Shown here piece after piece: positions 9,197 to 19,315 of a stretch of DNA of 64,000 bases. This DNA is from Anaerolineae bacterium (GTDB lineage Bacteria; Chloroflexota; Anaerolineae; Aggregatilineales; Phototrophicaceae). Made by a program: the position numbers and the translations under genes. The notes under the pieces were generated by a model. The model saw nothing but the letters and a program-made list of their open reading frames with translations. It did no database searches and was not told where the DNA came from. Numbering within the stretch: the first letter of the stretch is position 1; each line of letters begins with the position of its first letter. The DNA lies in the NCBI GenBank assembly GCA_022820125.1, contig JAJEGA010000086.1, forward strand, positions 60,554 through 124,553, in the 5' to 3' direction.

Positions 9197-9225
9197 TTTA
9201 CAGCCGCGGCAATGCCACCTATAAT
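9197..9225 (+). promoter_or_regulatory. Sigma-70-type promoter for the SDR gene
   Basis: TTTACA (9197-9202) and a perfect TATAAT (9220-9225) are 17 bases apart in the divergent gap, about 70 bases before the ATG. Confidence 0.65.
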
Positions 9226-9295
9226 ACGCCTTTCATTATCCTAGGATAAGGCTGGGGAGCAGGGTCAAAAGATCCGGCGGGAAGAATAAGCAACG

Positions 9296-10255
9296 ATGAT
9301 CTTGATAACCGGCGCGACCGGGCTGGTGGGGCGTCACTTGGTAAGCCGGCTGATGCGGGAGTCCGTGCCGATGCGCGCGCTGCTGCCCGAAAGGCGATTG
9401 CGGCGGCTGCCCTGGGATACGTCTGGCCCGAACGCGCCGGAGGTCTTTGCCGGCGATATGACCGATGAAGAAGCCTTGTTCCGCGCGGTGACTGGCTGCC
9501 ATGCTGTTATCCACTTGGAGAACGCGCAGTGGTGGGGCCGCCGCAGCGACCTTGAACGAGTCGAGCTGGCGGGCGCGCGCGCGCTGGCCACTGTCGCGCG
9601 GTCGGCGCGGGTGGGGCGCATCATCACGCTCAGCCACCTGGGCGCCGCGCCGTCGTCCGGCTACACCCTGCATCGCATCAAAGGCGAAGTTGAAGACTTG
9701 CTGCGCAAGAGCGGCGTCGCCTACACCGTCATTCGCAGCGGCATCGTATTCGCCCCGGATGACGCCTTTGTTAATCATATCGCCAGCATGCTGCGGATCA
9801 GCCCCGGCATATTCCTCATGCCCGGGCAGGGCGAGGTTGTTTTGCATCCTATGTATATTGACGACCTGGTCGAAGCCATTTATCGCAGCTTGGATCGGGT
9901 GCGGCTGGTGGACTCGACGGTCGATATTGGCGGTCCGGAATATCTGTCGCTGCGGGATCTGATTTTGACTGTGATGCGCGTCACTGGCATGCGCCGTCTC
10001 ATCATCGGCGTGCCACCCTACCTGTTGCGCTGGATCACGGCGGTATACAGCCGTATCTTGCCGCGCTCGCTCATGACGGCGCAATGGCTGGATATTCTGG
10101 CGGCAAACCGCACGGCGCCCCTGGGCAGCGCCTACGACCATTTCGGTTTCCAACCACGTCGATTTGAGTATACATTGCTTGGTTATTTGCCACGGCGAGC
10201 GCATTTCCTCGGCTTGCTGCGAGACTCTTTCCGGCGGCGGCCCCGCCCCGCGTGA
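9296..10255 (+). CDS. Atypical SDR / NAD(P)-binding epimerase-like protein (NmrA/NDUFA9-like)
   Basis: The protein has 319 residues with an N-terminal Rossmann fold: ILITGATGLVGRHL at 2-15 holds the GxxGxxG dinucleotide motif. The middle shows the atypical SDR pattern (TLSHLGA, then YTLHRIKGEVEDLL with a histidine rather than Tyr at the usual YxxxK site, then YTVIRSGIVFA). It resembles the SDR_a5/NmrA-like and complex I NDUFA9-like group often annotated as NAD(P)H-binding protein. Members bind NADP(H) and may act as sensors or in quinone, lipid or sugar metabolism; substrate is unknown here. A TTTACA/TATAAT promoter precedes it, and a GNAT gene follows after 19 bases, so the two are probably cotranscribed with proC. 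Confidence 0.75.
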   Translation: MILITGATGLVGRHLVSRLMRESVPMRALLPERRLRRLPWDTSGPNAPEVFAGDMTDEEALFRAVTGCHAVIHLENAQWWGRRSDLERVELAGARALATVARSARVGRIITLSHLGAAPSSGYTLHRIKGEVEDLLRKSGVAYTVIRSGIVFAPDDAFVNHIASMLRISPGIFLMPGQGEVVLHPMYIDDLVEAIYRSLDRVRLVDSTVDIGGPEYLSLRDLILTVMRVTGMRRLIIGVPPYLLRWITAVYSRILPRSLMTAQWLDILAANRTAPLGSAYDHFGFQPRRFEYTLLGYLPRRAHFLGLLRDSFRRRPRPA

Positions 10256-10274
10256 CCGGCCGGACCCACCAACG

Positions 10275-11156
10275 ATGACGATAAACATCAGGCCTTTGTT
10301 GCGAGCGGCTGAGCACGATCAAGCGGTCGAGCTGCAAAAGTCTTATTGGGGCGAGGACGACGGCAATCAGGTGCCGCGCCACATGCTCCACTCGATCTCG
10401 CGCTACGGCGGTCATATTCTGGGCGCTTTTGACAAGGACCGGCTGGTCGGCTTGGTCATTGGATTCATAGGCGCCGATATCGATGTTGACGCGCCCGACG
10501 CCCGCCCGGCGATGGCGAATCTCTTAATCATGTCAAAACGCATGGTTGTTCTGCCGGCTTATCGCGGGCGGAATATCGGCTTTCGCTTGAAGCTGGCGCA
10601 GCGCGATCTCGCGATCAAGCAGGCGATAAGGCTAGTGACCTGGACGGTTGACCCGCTGCTCGCCCCGAACGCGCATCTCAATATCCGCAAGCTCGGCGGC
10701 GTCATTCAGCGCTACGAAGTCAATTACTTCGGGCTCGAACCGTCGCAGAGCTTGCGCTCCGATCGGCTTGTCGTCGAGTGGTGGGTGACGCAGCGGCGGG
10801 TGAAAGAACGGGCGCGCGGCCGGGGCAGCGCTGTGACCTTGCAGCAGTATTTCGATGTGAATACGCCGATTGTCAATCGGGCTGATGAAACGCGAGAGTG
10901 GCTGCGGCCGCGGGGCATGACCGATGTGCCGAATTCGACATTCGCCCTGGTCGAAATTCCGGGAGATTTCGGCGAACTCGAAGCGGCAGATCGCGCCTTG
11001 GCTGATGAGTGGCGCTATCATATACGCGATGTTTTTCGGCAGATCCTGGCGGCCGGCTATATCGTCACCGATTTTGTCAGTGGCGCGTTCGAGACCCGGC
11101 GGCGCAGCTTCTACTTGCTCAGCCGTCATTTTGACCAGCGCGAGCGAAGGAATTAA
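10275..11156 (+). CDS. Predicted GNAT-superfamily acetyltransferase (COG3375-like)
   Basis: This 293-residue protein has an N-terminal GNAT-like half. MVVLPAYRGRNIGFRLKLAQ carries the acetyl-CoA-binding R/QxxGxG/A-type loop, and WTVDPLLAPNAHLNIRKLGG is characteristic of the COG3375 group of predicted acetyltransferases. The C-terminal half, with FALVEIPGDF and REVFRQ-like stretches, is shared with that group, whose substrate is not known. The start is ATG 10275, just after the upstream SDR stop; a longer frame reading into the SDR gene was dismissed. proC follows after nine bases with a strong ribosome-binding site, so the three genes probably form one transcript. Confidence 0.7.
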   Translation: MTINIRPLLRAAEHDQAVELQKSYWGEDDGNQVPRHMLHSISRYGGHILGAFDKDRLVGLVIGFIGADIDVDAPDARPAMANLLIMSKRMVVLPAYRGRNIGFRLKLAQRDLAIKQAIRLVTWTVDPLLAPNAHLNIRKLGGVIQRYEVNYFGLEPSQSLRSDRLVVEWWVTQRRVKERARGRGSAVTLQQYFDVNTPIVNRADETREWLRPRGMTDVPNSTFALVEIPGDFGELEAADRALADEWRYHIRDVFRQILAAGYIVTDFVSGAFETRRRSFYLLSRHFDQRERRN

Positions 11157-11165
11157 GGAGAAAAA

Positions 11166-11990
11166 ATGGCTTTCAACGGCGAAACGACGGCGTTTATCGG
11201 CGTGGGCGTGATGGGCGAAGCGATGATCAAGGGCGTGCTGAGCCAGCGGTTGCTCGCGCCGGAGAATATCGTGGCGGCGGATCCGCGCCGAGAGCGCTTG
11301 GATATGCTGCGCGAGCGCTACGGCATTCAGGTGACGACCGACAACGCCGCCGCAGCCAGCGCCGCCGATATCCTGGTGCTGTCGGTGAAGCCGCAGGTTA
11401 TGGAAGCGGTGCTGCCGGAGCTGCGCGGGCAAGTTGACCGCCTGCGCCTGATCCTCAGCATCGTCGCTGGCGTGACGCTAAAGACGATTTCGGAGAATCT
11501 GCTGAATGCGCGCGTCGTGCGCTCGATGCCCAATACGCCCGGGCAGATTGGCAGCGGGATCACGGTCTGGACCGCATCACCCGATGTTGGCGCCGAAGCG
11601 CGGGCGCAAGCCGAAGCCTTGCTGGGCGCCATGGGCGAGCGCATTTACGCCGCAGACGAGCGCTATCTTGATATGGCCACCGCGCTCAGCGGCTCGGGGC
11701 CAGCTTACGTATTCATGTTCATGGAGGCGCTGGTTGACGCCGGCGTGCATATGGGCTTCGCCCGGCGCGATGCCGAAAAGCTGGTGACGCAGACGCTGCT
11801 TGGTTCCGTGCGCTACGCCCAGCAATCCGGCTTGCACCCGGCGCAGCTTCGCAATCAGGTGACCAGCCCCGGCGGCACGACGGCGGCCGCGCTGCACGAG
11901 ATGGAAAAGGGCGGCTTGCGCACCGTGCTTTCCGAGGGCGTCTGGGCGGCGTATCGGCGGTCGCAGGCGTTGGGCGACATACCCGATTGA
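11166..11990 (+). CDS. proC: Pyrroline-5-carboxylate reductase
   Basis: This 274-residue cytosolic enzyme makes L-proline from pyrroline-5-carboxylate using NAD(P)H. Seen are the N-terminal FIGVGVMGEAMIKG nucleotide loop, VLSVKPQVM, VRSMPNTPGQIGSG and the C-terminal ALSGSGPAYVF and QVTSPGGTTAAAL signatures of ProC. Length is normal. AAGGAGAAAAA just before the ATG is a strong ribosome-binding site. It ends an apparent SDR-GNAT-proC run; a 253-base gap with a separate promoter then leads to atpA. Confidence 0.96.
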   Translation: MAFNGETTAFIGVGVMGEAMIKGVLSQRLLAPENIVAADPRRERLDMLRERYGIQVTTDNAAAASAADILVLSVKPQVMEAVLPELRGQVDRLRLILSIVAGVTLKTISENLLNARVVRSMPNTPGQIGSGITVWTASPDVGAEARAQAEALLGAMGERIYAADERYLDMATALSGSGPAYVFMFMEALVDAGVHMGFARRDAEKLVTQTLLGSVRYAQQSGLHPAQLRNQVTSPGGTTAAALHEMEKGGLRTVLSEGVWAAYRRSQALGDIPD

Positions 11991-12061
11991 GCGCAGCCGC
12001 GGACTTCAGATGAAATAATCCGGGCGGCGCCTTCGCCTGGGGATTCCGCCTTGAAATCTGT

Positions 12062-12079
12062 TTGTGAAAATATAGACAA
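12062..12079. promoter_or_regulatory. Candidate Rex operator at the ATP synthase promoter
   Basis: The 18-bp TTGTGAAAATATAGACAA matches the Rex consensus TTGTGAA-N4-TTCACAA fully in the left half and 5 of 7 in the right. It overlaps the -35 box of the atpA promoter, where a bound repressor would block polymerase. The rex gene lies 5.8 kb away. Confidence 0.55.
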
Positions 12080-12101
12080 GCGCCCGCCTTTGGGCTAAAA
12101 T
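12073..12101 (+). promoter_or_regulatory. Promoter of the atpAGDC operon
   Basis: TAGACA (12073-12078) and TAAAAT (12096-12101) are 17 bases apart. The leader to atpA would be about 135 bases. The -35 box lies within the candidate Rex site. Confidence 0.55.
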
Positions 12102-12243
12102 GGCAAAGAGTCGTGCCTGAGCCGCAACCGCGAGCTAAAGCCGTGGTGGACGACCGGGCGCCGGAATCTGGAATTTGGCTCAGGCTGCCTGCCGGGCGAG
12201 CCTGCCGTATAGAAATGCAGAATGTGAAGCGAGGAGCCTGCGA

Positions 12244-13749
12244 ATGGCAGACAATATCTACGATTCGATCCTGGAACAGATACAAGAAATCGAGATCGGC
12301 AAGCTCGAATCGGTCGAAGTTGGCTACGTTGAAGAGGTCGGCGATGGCATCGCGCGCATCTCGGGCTTGGACAACGTGCGCTACAACGAGCTGGTGCAAT
12401 TCGAGAATGGCATCGCCGGCATCGCCTTCAACCTCGAGAAAGACAATGTCGGCGTCATCATCATGGGCGCTTATGACGACATTCAGGAGGGCGACACGGT
12501 CAGCGCGCTCGGGCGCATCGCCTCGGTTCCGGTTGGCATGGGTATGGTTGGGCGGGTCGTCGACGCCTTGGGCCAGCCGATCGACGGGCGCGGTCCCTTG
12601 CAATTCGATGAATACTACAACATCGAGCGCATCGCCCCCGGCGTGATGGAACGCCGCAGCGTCGACCGTCCGGTGCAGACGGGCATCCTGGCGATTGACA
12701 CCATGATCCCGATCGGACGCGGGCAACGCGAGTTGATCATTGGCGACCGCCAGACCGGCAAGACGGCGCTGGCGCTCGATACCATCGTCAACCAGCAAGG
12801 CGAAGATATGTATTGCATTTATGTCGCCATCGGCAAGCGCCGGGGCGAGGTGGCGCGCATCCGCGAGACGCTGGAGCGAGAAGGGGCGATGGAATACACC
12901 ACGCTCGTGGTCGCCTCAGCCTCAGACGCGGCCGCGCTGCAATATCTCTCGCCCTATTCCGGCTGCGCCATCGGCGAGTGGTTCATGGAAAATGGCAAGG
13001 ACGCGCTCGTCATATATGACGATCTTTCCAAGCATGCCAACGCCTATCGGCAAGTATCGCTGCTCATGCGCCGCCCGCCGGGGCGCGAGGCTTTCCCGGG
13101 CGATGTCTTCTATTTGCACAGCCGCTTGCTGGAGCGCGCCGCTCAATTGAGCGATGAACGCGGAGGTGGCAGCTTAACCGCGCTGCCAGTCATCGAAACG
13201 CTGCTGGGCGATGTCTCCGCTTTCATACCCACAAACGTCATCTCGATCACCGATGGTCAGATTTATCTGGAATCTGAATTGTTCAACGCCGGTTTGCGGC
13301 CCGCGCTCAACACGGGCATCAGCGTGAGCCGCGTCGGCAGTTCCGCTCAGACGCGCGCGATGAAGGATGTCGCGGATGGGTTGAAGCTGCAGATGGCGCA
13401 ATTTCGCGACTTGGCGGCTTTCGCTCAATTTGGCTCGAACCTGGACAAGGCGACGCAGCAGCAGCTTGATCGCGGGCTGCGCTTGACGGAGCTCTTCAAG
13501 CAAGTGCAGTATCAGACGCTGTCGCTGGAAGACCAGGTTGCGCTGACCTATGCTGGCACGAGCGGCTTGACTGACGATGTGCCAGTCGAGCGGATGCTGA
13601 ATTGGAAAGAAGAATTCTTGCGCGCGTTCCGGACGCAGTTTTCTGATGCGGGCGCGTTCATCCGCGAGAATCGCAGCGAGCGCGCAAAGGACGAGATTCG
13701 GGAAAAGCTGGATGCAGCCATATCAACTTTCAATGAAGCGTGGTCCTAG
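12244..13749 (+). CDS. atpA: F1F0 ATP synthase subunit alpha
   Basis: This 501-residue non-catalytic nucleotide-binding subunit of the F1 head alternates with beta in the hexamer on the inner face of the membrane. The Walker A loop GDRQTGKT is at 167-174, and [15 protein letters not shown] carries the arginine finger that reaches into the beta site. Length is normal. The ATG at 12244 follows GAGGAG; a longer reading from 12175 lacks family similarity. It is the first gene of atpA-atpG-atpD-atpC. The usual upstream neighbours, the F0 genes and atpH (delta), are absent; proC lies there instead. Confidence 0.98.
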   Translation: MADNIYDSILEQIQEIEIGKLESVEVGYVEEVGDGIARISGLDNVRYNELVQFENGIAGIAFNLEKDNVGVIIMGAYDDIQEGDTVSALGRIASVPVGMGMVGRVVDALGQPIDGRGPLQFDEYYNIERIAPGVMERRSVDRPVQTGILAIDTMIPIGRGQRELIIGDRQTGKTALALDTIVNQQGEDMYCIYVAIGKRRGEVARIRETLEREGAMEYTTLVVASASDAAALQYLSPYSGCAIGEWFMENGKDALVIYDDLSKHANAYRQVSLLMRRPPGREAFPGDVFYLHSRLLERAAQLSDERGGGSLTALPVIETLLGDVSAFIPTNVISITDGQIYLESELFNAGLRPALNTGISVSRVGSSAQTRAMKDVADGLKLQMAQFRDLAAFAQFGSNLDKATQQQLDRGLRLTELFKQVQYQTLSLEDQVALTYAGTSGLTDDVPVERMLNWKEEFLRAFRTQFSDAGAFIRENRSERAKDEIREKLDAAISTFNEAWS

Positions 13750-13781
13750 TGTCGGCAGCGTTTGGAGAAAGGAGACGCTAG

Positions 13782-14750
13782 ATGCCTACGCTTCGCGAAG
13801 TCAAGAACCGCATTCGCAGTGTCAGAAATATCGCCCAGATCACGCGAGCGCTGGAAGCGGTATCCGCCTCGCGCGTCCGCCGGGCGCAAGCGCGCGTGCT
13901 GGCCAGCCGAATCTATGCCGAGAAAGCCTGGGAAATCCTGGTTAATGTGCAGGCGGCCAGCAAAAACCTGCCGCTGCACGCCTTGCTGACGGAACGCGAA
14001 GAAATCAAGCGGGTGATGGTCGTCGTCATCAGCTCCGATCGCGGGCTGGCCGGCGCTTACAACACCAATATCCTGCGGGTGGCGCAGCGTTTTGAATCGC
14101 GGCTGGGCAAGCCGGTTGATTACGTCGCCGTCGGGCGCAAAGGGCGCGACTCGCTGGCGCGCATAGGCGCTAATATCGTGGCTTCATTTACCGATATGTC
14201 GGCGGAACCGAAAGTATCGGATATCACGCCGATCGCGCGCATCGCTATGGACGCCTACCTAGAAGGCGAAGTCGACGAAGTGCTCATTGCCTACACCGAT
14301 TTCATCAATATGCTGACGCAGCGACCGGCGGTCCTGGGTTGGCTGCCGTTGACGACTCATACCGTCGCCGCGCAGGTCGCCGCCGAATACGTCAAGGATG
14401 TCGCGACCGTCACCGAAGGCACGCAAAACTACGAATACGAACCGAGCGCCACCGCCGTCGTCGATGAAATCGTGCCGCGCTTCACCGAATTGCAGCTCTA
14501 TCAGGCGCTGCTCGAGGCGCAGGCGAGCGAGCACGCGGCGCGCATGGCGGCGATGAAGAACGCGACCGACAACGCGACGCAACTGACCGCCGACCTGACG
14601 CTGCAATACAACAAGGCGCGGCAGGCTGAGATTACAGCCGAAATCCTGGATATTGTTGGTGGCGCCAATGCGCTGCAGCAGGCGATTGACAAGACCGCCG
14701 CCCATATACTTGACGCTGATGAAATGAGAGAGCAATTGCTGGATGCCTGA
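13782..14750 (+). CDS. atpG: F1F0 ATP synthase subunit gamma
   Basis: This is the 322-residue central rotor shaft of F1. The N-terminal PTLREVKNRIRSVRNIAQITRAL-type helix, the VVISSDRGLAGAYNTN stretch and the C-terminal AMKNATDNA plus QAEITAEILDIVGGANAL helix are the conserved parts that form the coiled-coil axle inside alpha3beta3. It is somewhat longer than the E. coli protein (about 287), with the extra residues in the central domain. A GGAGAAAGGAGA ribosome-binding stretch precedes the ATG. The gene sits 32 bases after atpA and 50 before atpD. Confidence 0.96.
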   Translation: MPTLREVKNRIRSVRNIAQITRALEAVSASRVRRAQARVLASRIYAEKAWEILVNVQAASKNLPLHALLTEREEIKRVMVVVISSDRGLAGAYNTNILRVAQRFESRLGKPVDYVAVGRKGRDSLARIGANIVASFTDMSAEPKVSDITPIARIAMDAYLEGEVDEVLIAYTDFINMLTQRPAVLGWLPLTTHTVAAQVAAEYVKDVATVTEGTQNYEYEPSATAVVDEIVPRFTELQLYQALLEAQASEHAARMAAMKNATDNATQLTADLTLQYNKARQAEITAEILDIVGGANALQQAIDKTAAHILDADEMREQLLDA

Positions 14751-14788
14751 GCAGGCGCGTCTTTTCGGCAATCCAGGCGATCGAATAA

Positions 14789-16204
<1,416 letters not shown>

Positions 16205-16213
16205 GAGGCGCCC

Positions 16214-16666
16214 ATGCCGATTCATGTTGAGCTGGTGACGCAAGAACGCCGGATCTTTGACGAGCCGGAGGCGGATATGGTCATGGTGCCGGCGGTCGAA
16301 GGCGAGATGGGCGTCTTGCCCAATCACGCGCCGGTCTTGACGACCTTGACCTATGGCGAGCTTGTCGTGCGCAAGGGCGCCGCCGAAGAAAGATTCGCCA
16401 TCTACGGCGGCGTTGTTGATGTACGGCCCGACAAAGTAGTGGTCTTGGCGGACTTGGCCGAGTCGTCCTTTGCGCTGGATCTCGAGCGAGCGCAGGACGC
16501 GCGCGAGCAGGCGCGTCAGGCGCTGGACGAGGCGCCGTCGGAAGCGGAAAACCGCGAGGCTTTGATGGCGCTGCGGCGAGCGAATCTGGCGGTGCGCATA
16601 AGCCAGAAGATACGCAGTCGCGGTTCGGGCTTGCGCATTCTCGATGAGGAGGGCGACGAGGCCTGA
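16214..16666 (+). CDS. atpC: F1F0 ATP synthase subunit epsilon
   Basis: This 150-residue subunit contacts gamma and the c-ring and can brake ATP hydrolysis. The N-terminal beta-sandwich (MPIHVELVTQERRIFD, then GEMGVLPNHAPVLTTL) is typical, and the C-terminal third is an Ala/Glu/Arg-rich helical hairpin. An AGGAGG ribosome-binding site lies just before the ATG, nine bases after atpD. A strong hairpin terminator 34 bases downstream closes the operon. Confidence 0.95.
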   Translation: MPIHVELVTQERRIFDEPEADMVMVPAVEGEMGVLPNHAPVLTTLTYGELVVRKGAAEERFAIYGGVVDVRPDKVVVLADLAESSFALDLERAQDAREQARQALDEAPSEAENREALMALRRANLAVRISQKIRSRGSGLRILDEEGDEA

Positions 16667-16699
16667 ACCCGTTGCGCCCATTCTAAATCTTCCACCCTC

Positions 16700-16735
16700 A
16701 CCCGGTACTGTGAACGCGGTCCGGGTTTTTTGTTT
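16700..16735 (+). terminator. Intrinsic terminator of the atp operon
   Basis: ACCCGG (16700-16705) pairs with CCGGGT (16721-16726), and a TTTTTTGTTTT tract follows directly. The loop is 15 bases. Confidence 0.75.
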
Positions 16736-16769
16736 TGCTGTAAAATAGAGACTGCGCGTTACAATCATT

Positions 16770-16795
16770 GTAGGGGCGAGCGATTGGCCGCCCGA
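16770..16795 (+). repeat. GTAGGGGCG hairpin repeat, single copy
   Basis: GTAGGGGCGAGCGATTGGCC followed by GCCCGA is one copy of the dispersed hairpin repeat found at several places in the window. It lies between the atp terminator and mreB, immediately before the mreB ribosome-binding region. Confidence 0.7.
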
Positions 16796-16814
16796 GAGGA
16801 GACTGGAAAAAGCG

Positions 16815-17831
16815 ATGGCGCGCTTCGGAAAGCGTCTCGGCGTAGATTTGGGCACGGTGAACGTCCTGATCTATGACAGCGGCCGCATCGTATTGCAGGA
16901 GCCGTCGCTGGTGGCATTGCTGGCGGAAGAAGAGCGCATCGTCGACTTTGGCAATCCGGCGCGCGAGATGCTCGGTCGTGTTGACGACGAAGACATCCAG
17001 GTGATGCGCCCGCTGCAGAATGGCGTCATCGCCGATTATGAAGTGACCGAAGCGATGCTCGAATACTTCTTCGGCAAAATCGCCGGGCGCATTCGGCTCT
17101 TTCGCCCGTCGGTGATGGTGTCCGTGCCTTATGGCGCCACCAGCGTTGAAAAGCGCGCCGTGCGAGAAGCGATCCTGGCGGCCGGCGCGCGCGAAGTGCA
17201 GTTGATGTGGGAGCCGCTGGCGTCGGCATTGGGCGCTGGCTTGCCGGTGAGCACGCCCGCCGGCGGCATGGTCGTCAACATCGGCGGCGGCATCACCGAA
17301 GCGGCTGTGCTTACCATGAACAATATCGTCCGCGCCGAGAGCGGCCGCGTCGGCGGCTTGCGCCTGGATGACGGCATCATAAGCTACGTGCGCCGTAAAT
17401 ATAATTTGACCGTCGGGCAGCCCACCGCCGAATCGATCAAGATTCAAATTGGCGCCGCTGTCGATCAGCCGCAGGAAATGACGATGGAAATCCAGGGGCG
17501 GGATAACGTTTCCGGCTTGCCGCGAACGGTGCGGGTGACGACCGGGGAAGTGGTCGAAGCCTTGGCTGAACCGCTGGGGCAGATCGCCAGCGTCGTCAAA
17601 GCCGTGCTTTCGACGACGCCGCCGGAACTGTCATCGGATATTATCGATCGCGGCATTGTGCTCACCGGCGGCGGCGCTCTGCTGCGCGGCATCGACAGCT
17701 ACCTGACGCGCGAAACCGGCGTCCCCGTCTACCAAGCCGATAACCCGCTCATCAACGTGGTCGTCGGCTGCGGGCAAGCGCTGGAAGACCCCGCCATCAT
17801 GCGCCGCCTGGCGCAAACCAACTACTTTTAA
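16815..17831 (+). CDS. mreB: MreB-family actin-like protein with altered phosphate-2 loop
   Basis: This 338-residue actin-fold protein would polymerise at the inner membrane and direct cell-wall synthesis. Phosphate-1 loop DLGTVN (11-16), LMWEPLASALGAGLPV with the conserved Glu, and the C-terminal IVLTGGGALLRGID are clear MreB features. The phosphate-2 loop, normally VDIGGGTT, reads VNIGGGIT with Asn at 155. The Asp at this site helps coordinate Mg-ATP, so nucleotide hydrolysis may be slow or lost. mreC and mreD do not follow; rex lies convergently downstream. It could be a second, specialised MreB paralogue rather than the housekeeping one. Confidence 0.88.
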   Translation: MARFGKRLGVDLGTVNVLIYDSGRIVLQEPSLVALLAEEERIVDFGNPAREMLGRVDDEDIQVMRPLQNGVIADYEVTEAMLEYFFGKIAGRIRLFRPSVMVSVPYGATSVEKRAVREAILAAGAREVQLMWEPLASALGAGLPVSTPAGGMVVNIGGGITEAAVLTMNNIVRAESGRVGGLRLDDGIISYVRRKYNLTVGQPTAESIKIQIGAAVDQPQEMTMEIQGRDNVSGLPRTVRVTTGEVVEALAEPLGQIASVVKAVLSTTPPELSSDIIDRGIVLTGGGALLRGIDSYLTRETGVPVYQADNPLINVVVGCGQALEDPAIMRRLAQTNYF

Positions 17832-17872
17832 GCGGGACTTTGCCGAGCCTGCGCGCGAAAAACTGGCGCCAG

Positions 17873-18505
17873 TTATCCGTCGAGGTAGAAGGTCATGTGC
17901 TGCAAATGCGTGACCGGGTCAATATACTGAATCTGCACATGAGGCGGCACGTTGATATTGATCGGGGCATAATTCAGGATCGCCTGCACGCCCGCGTCCA
18001 CCAAGTGATCGGCTACGTTTTGCGCTTCTCCCGCCGGCACAGCCAACATCGCAATTTTGATGCCTTCGCGGCGAATGATTTCGCGCATTGAACCAACAGG
18101 TTGCACGACGAACTCGCCGATTCGCTGCCCGATCTTCCGCGGGCTGACGTCAAAAAGATGGGCGATGCGAAAGCCGCGATCCTGGAAGCCGCGATAATGC
18201 GAAATGGCGATGCCCAAATTGCCAGCGCCAACGACCGCGACCATCCATTCCTGGTTGACTTGCAAAACATCTTGCAGCCTGTCAATGAGGAATTCTATTT
18301 GATAGCCCGTACCCTGCTTGCCGAAGCCGCCGAAATGCGATAAATCCTTGCGAATTTGCGCCGAGCTGATGTCGAGCCGCCGTCCCAGCTCGTGCGACGA
18401 CGTGACGGAGTTGCCCTCCTGCTGCAGGCGGCGCAGGGCGCGCAGGTAGAGCGGCAATCGGCCTATAACGATATCAGGGATATCCGCCTGCGACCTGGCT
18501 GACAT
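17873..18505 (-). CDS. rex: Redox-sensing transcriptional repressor Rex
   Basis: This 210-residue dimeric repressor senses the NADH/NAD+ ratio; NADH binding releases it from DNA. The N-terminal winged helix contains ELGRRLDISSAQIRKDLSHFG (about 39-59), the family's recognition region. The Rossmann domain has VVGAGNLGIAI (91-101), and the C-terminal NYAPI and VPP segment is conserved. The start is ATG 18505: it matches the normal Rex length, whereas a reading 67 codons longer has no similarity. A Rex-like palindrome lies 24 bases upstream, suggesting autoregulation, and another lies in the atp promoter. Confidence 0.95.
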   Translation of the reverse strand: MSARSQADIPDIVIGRLPLYLRALRRLQQEGNSVTSSHELGRRLDISSAQIRKDLSHFGGFGKQGTGYQIEFLIDRLQDVLQVNQEWMVAVVGAGNLGIAISHYRGFQDRGFRIAHLFDVSPRKIGQRIGEFVVQPVGSMREIIRREGIKIAMLAVPAGEAQNVADHLVDAGVQAILNYAPININVPPHVQIQYIDPVTHLQHMTFYLDG

Positions 18506-18529
18506 GCAGTTGACAACCTTGGACTGCGA

Positions 18530-18547
18530 TTGTGAAACTTTCAACAA
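18530..18547. promoter_or_regulatory. Candidate Rex operator upstream of rex
   Basis: The 18-bp TTGTGAAACTTTCAACAA has a perfect TTGTGAA half and 5 of 7 consensus positions in the other half. It sits 24 bases before the rex start, in the divergent gap, as expected for autoregulation. Confidence 0.55.
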
Positions 18548-18662
18548 TGGCAATCTTACCACTGCGCCCTTGTTCGCGCTAGCGATGGGGCGGCTGCGCA
18601 TGGGCGCGCCGCGCGCGCTTTCCGGCGGCCGCTTGATGCCGACGAGACCGCCTCGAGCTAGC

Positions 18663-18691
18663 TTGAAAGCGCTCGTAGGCAATGCTACAAT
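18663..18691 (+). promoter_or_regulatory. Promoter of the GbsR-type regulator gene
   Basis: TTGAAA (18663-18668) and TACAAT (18686-18691) are 17 bases apart; the ATG follows 29 bases later. Confidence 0.6.
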
Positions 18692-18720
18692 GACCGCGCT
18701 CATCAAATCGGCTTATTGCT

Positions 18721-19305
18721 ATGTCAACCGACCCAGACGAAAAAGGCGTCAACAGCCGCCAGCTGGCCAATGACTTGCAGATCGTCCACGACAGCATGTT
18801 GGACGGCTTGGGTCAATTGGCGGATTACTTCGGTTTCAACAAAGTTATAGGACAGCTGTATGGCTGTCTGCTGCTCAGCGCCGAACCGCTTTCGCTTGAT
18901 GACATGATGGGACGTCTGGGCATATCCAAGGCGAGCGTCAGCACGAATATGCGCTCGCTTGAGCATATGGGCATGGTGCGTCAAGTCTGGGTGCGCGGCG
19001 GCAGCGGCCGGCGCAAATACTATCAGGCGGAGACCGACTTTTGGCAGATCTTCTCCAATTTCCTCAGCGGTCGCGAATTGCGCGATGTCGAACGGGCGCT
19101 GAATGTGATGGAGGAGAATCGCCAGCGAATCTCCAGCGCCATCGCCGACCTGCCGCCCGATCAGCAAATCCTGGCGCGCCTTTACCTCGATCGCATCGCG
19201 CAGATGCAGGCGCTCTTCCGCTTCGCCCAGTTGATCATCAACAGCGTTTTAGGTCAAGTCAGCGGCAGTGATGTCTCCGATGTCTCTGGCGTGGAGCTGC
19301 AGTAG
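18721..19305 (+). CDS. GbsR/MarR-type transcriptional regulator
   Basis: This 194-residue protein has a winged-helix domain in its first half: GRLGISKASVSTNMRSLEHMG (about 64-84) is a clear helix-turn-helix, followed by a wing with RKYYQA. The layout (long N-terminal helix, wHTH, long C-terminal helices) fits COG1510/GbsR, whose best-known member represses glycine-betaine synthesis genes in Bacillus. The target here is unknown, and no osmolyte gene lies nearby. It is divergent from rex over a 215-base gap with promoters for both sides, and followed by tRNA-Leu. Confidence 0.8.
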   Translation: MSTDPDEKGVNSRQLANDLQIVHDSMLDGLGQLADYFGFNKVIGQLYGCLLLSAEPLSLDDMMGRLGISKASVSTNMRSLEHMGMVRQVWVRGGSGRRKYYQAETDFWQIFSNFLSGRELRDVERALNVMEENRQRISSAIADLPPDQQILARLYLDRIAQMQALFRFAQLIINSVLGQVSGSDVSDVSGVELQ

Positions 19306-19315
19306 CATTCTCCCC

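Noticed and set aside
9236..10288. 350-codon minus-strand frame over the SDR gene
   Set aside because: Shadow frame with no family similarity; the plus strand has a clear Rossmann protein and promoter.
11719..12798. 359-codon minus-strand frame across proC and atpA
   Set aside because: Antisense shadow spanning two real genes and the atp promoter.
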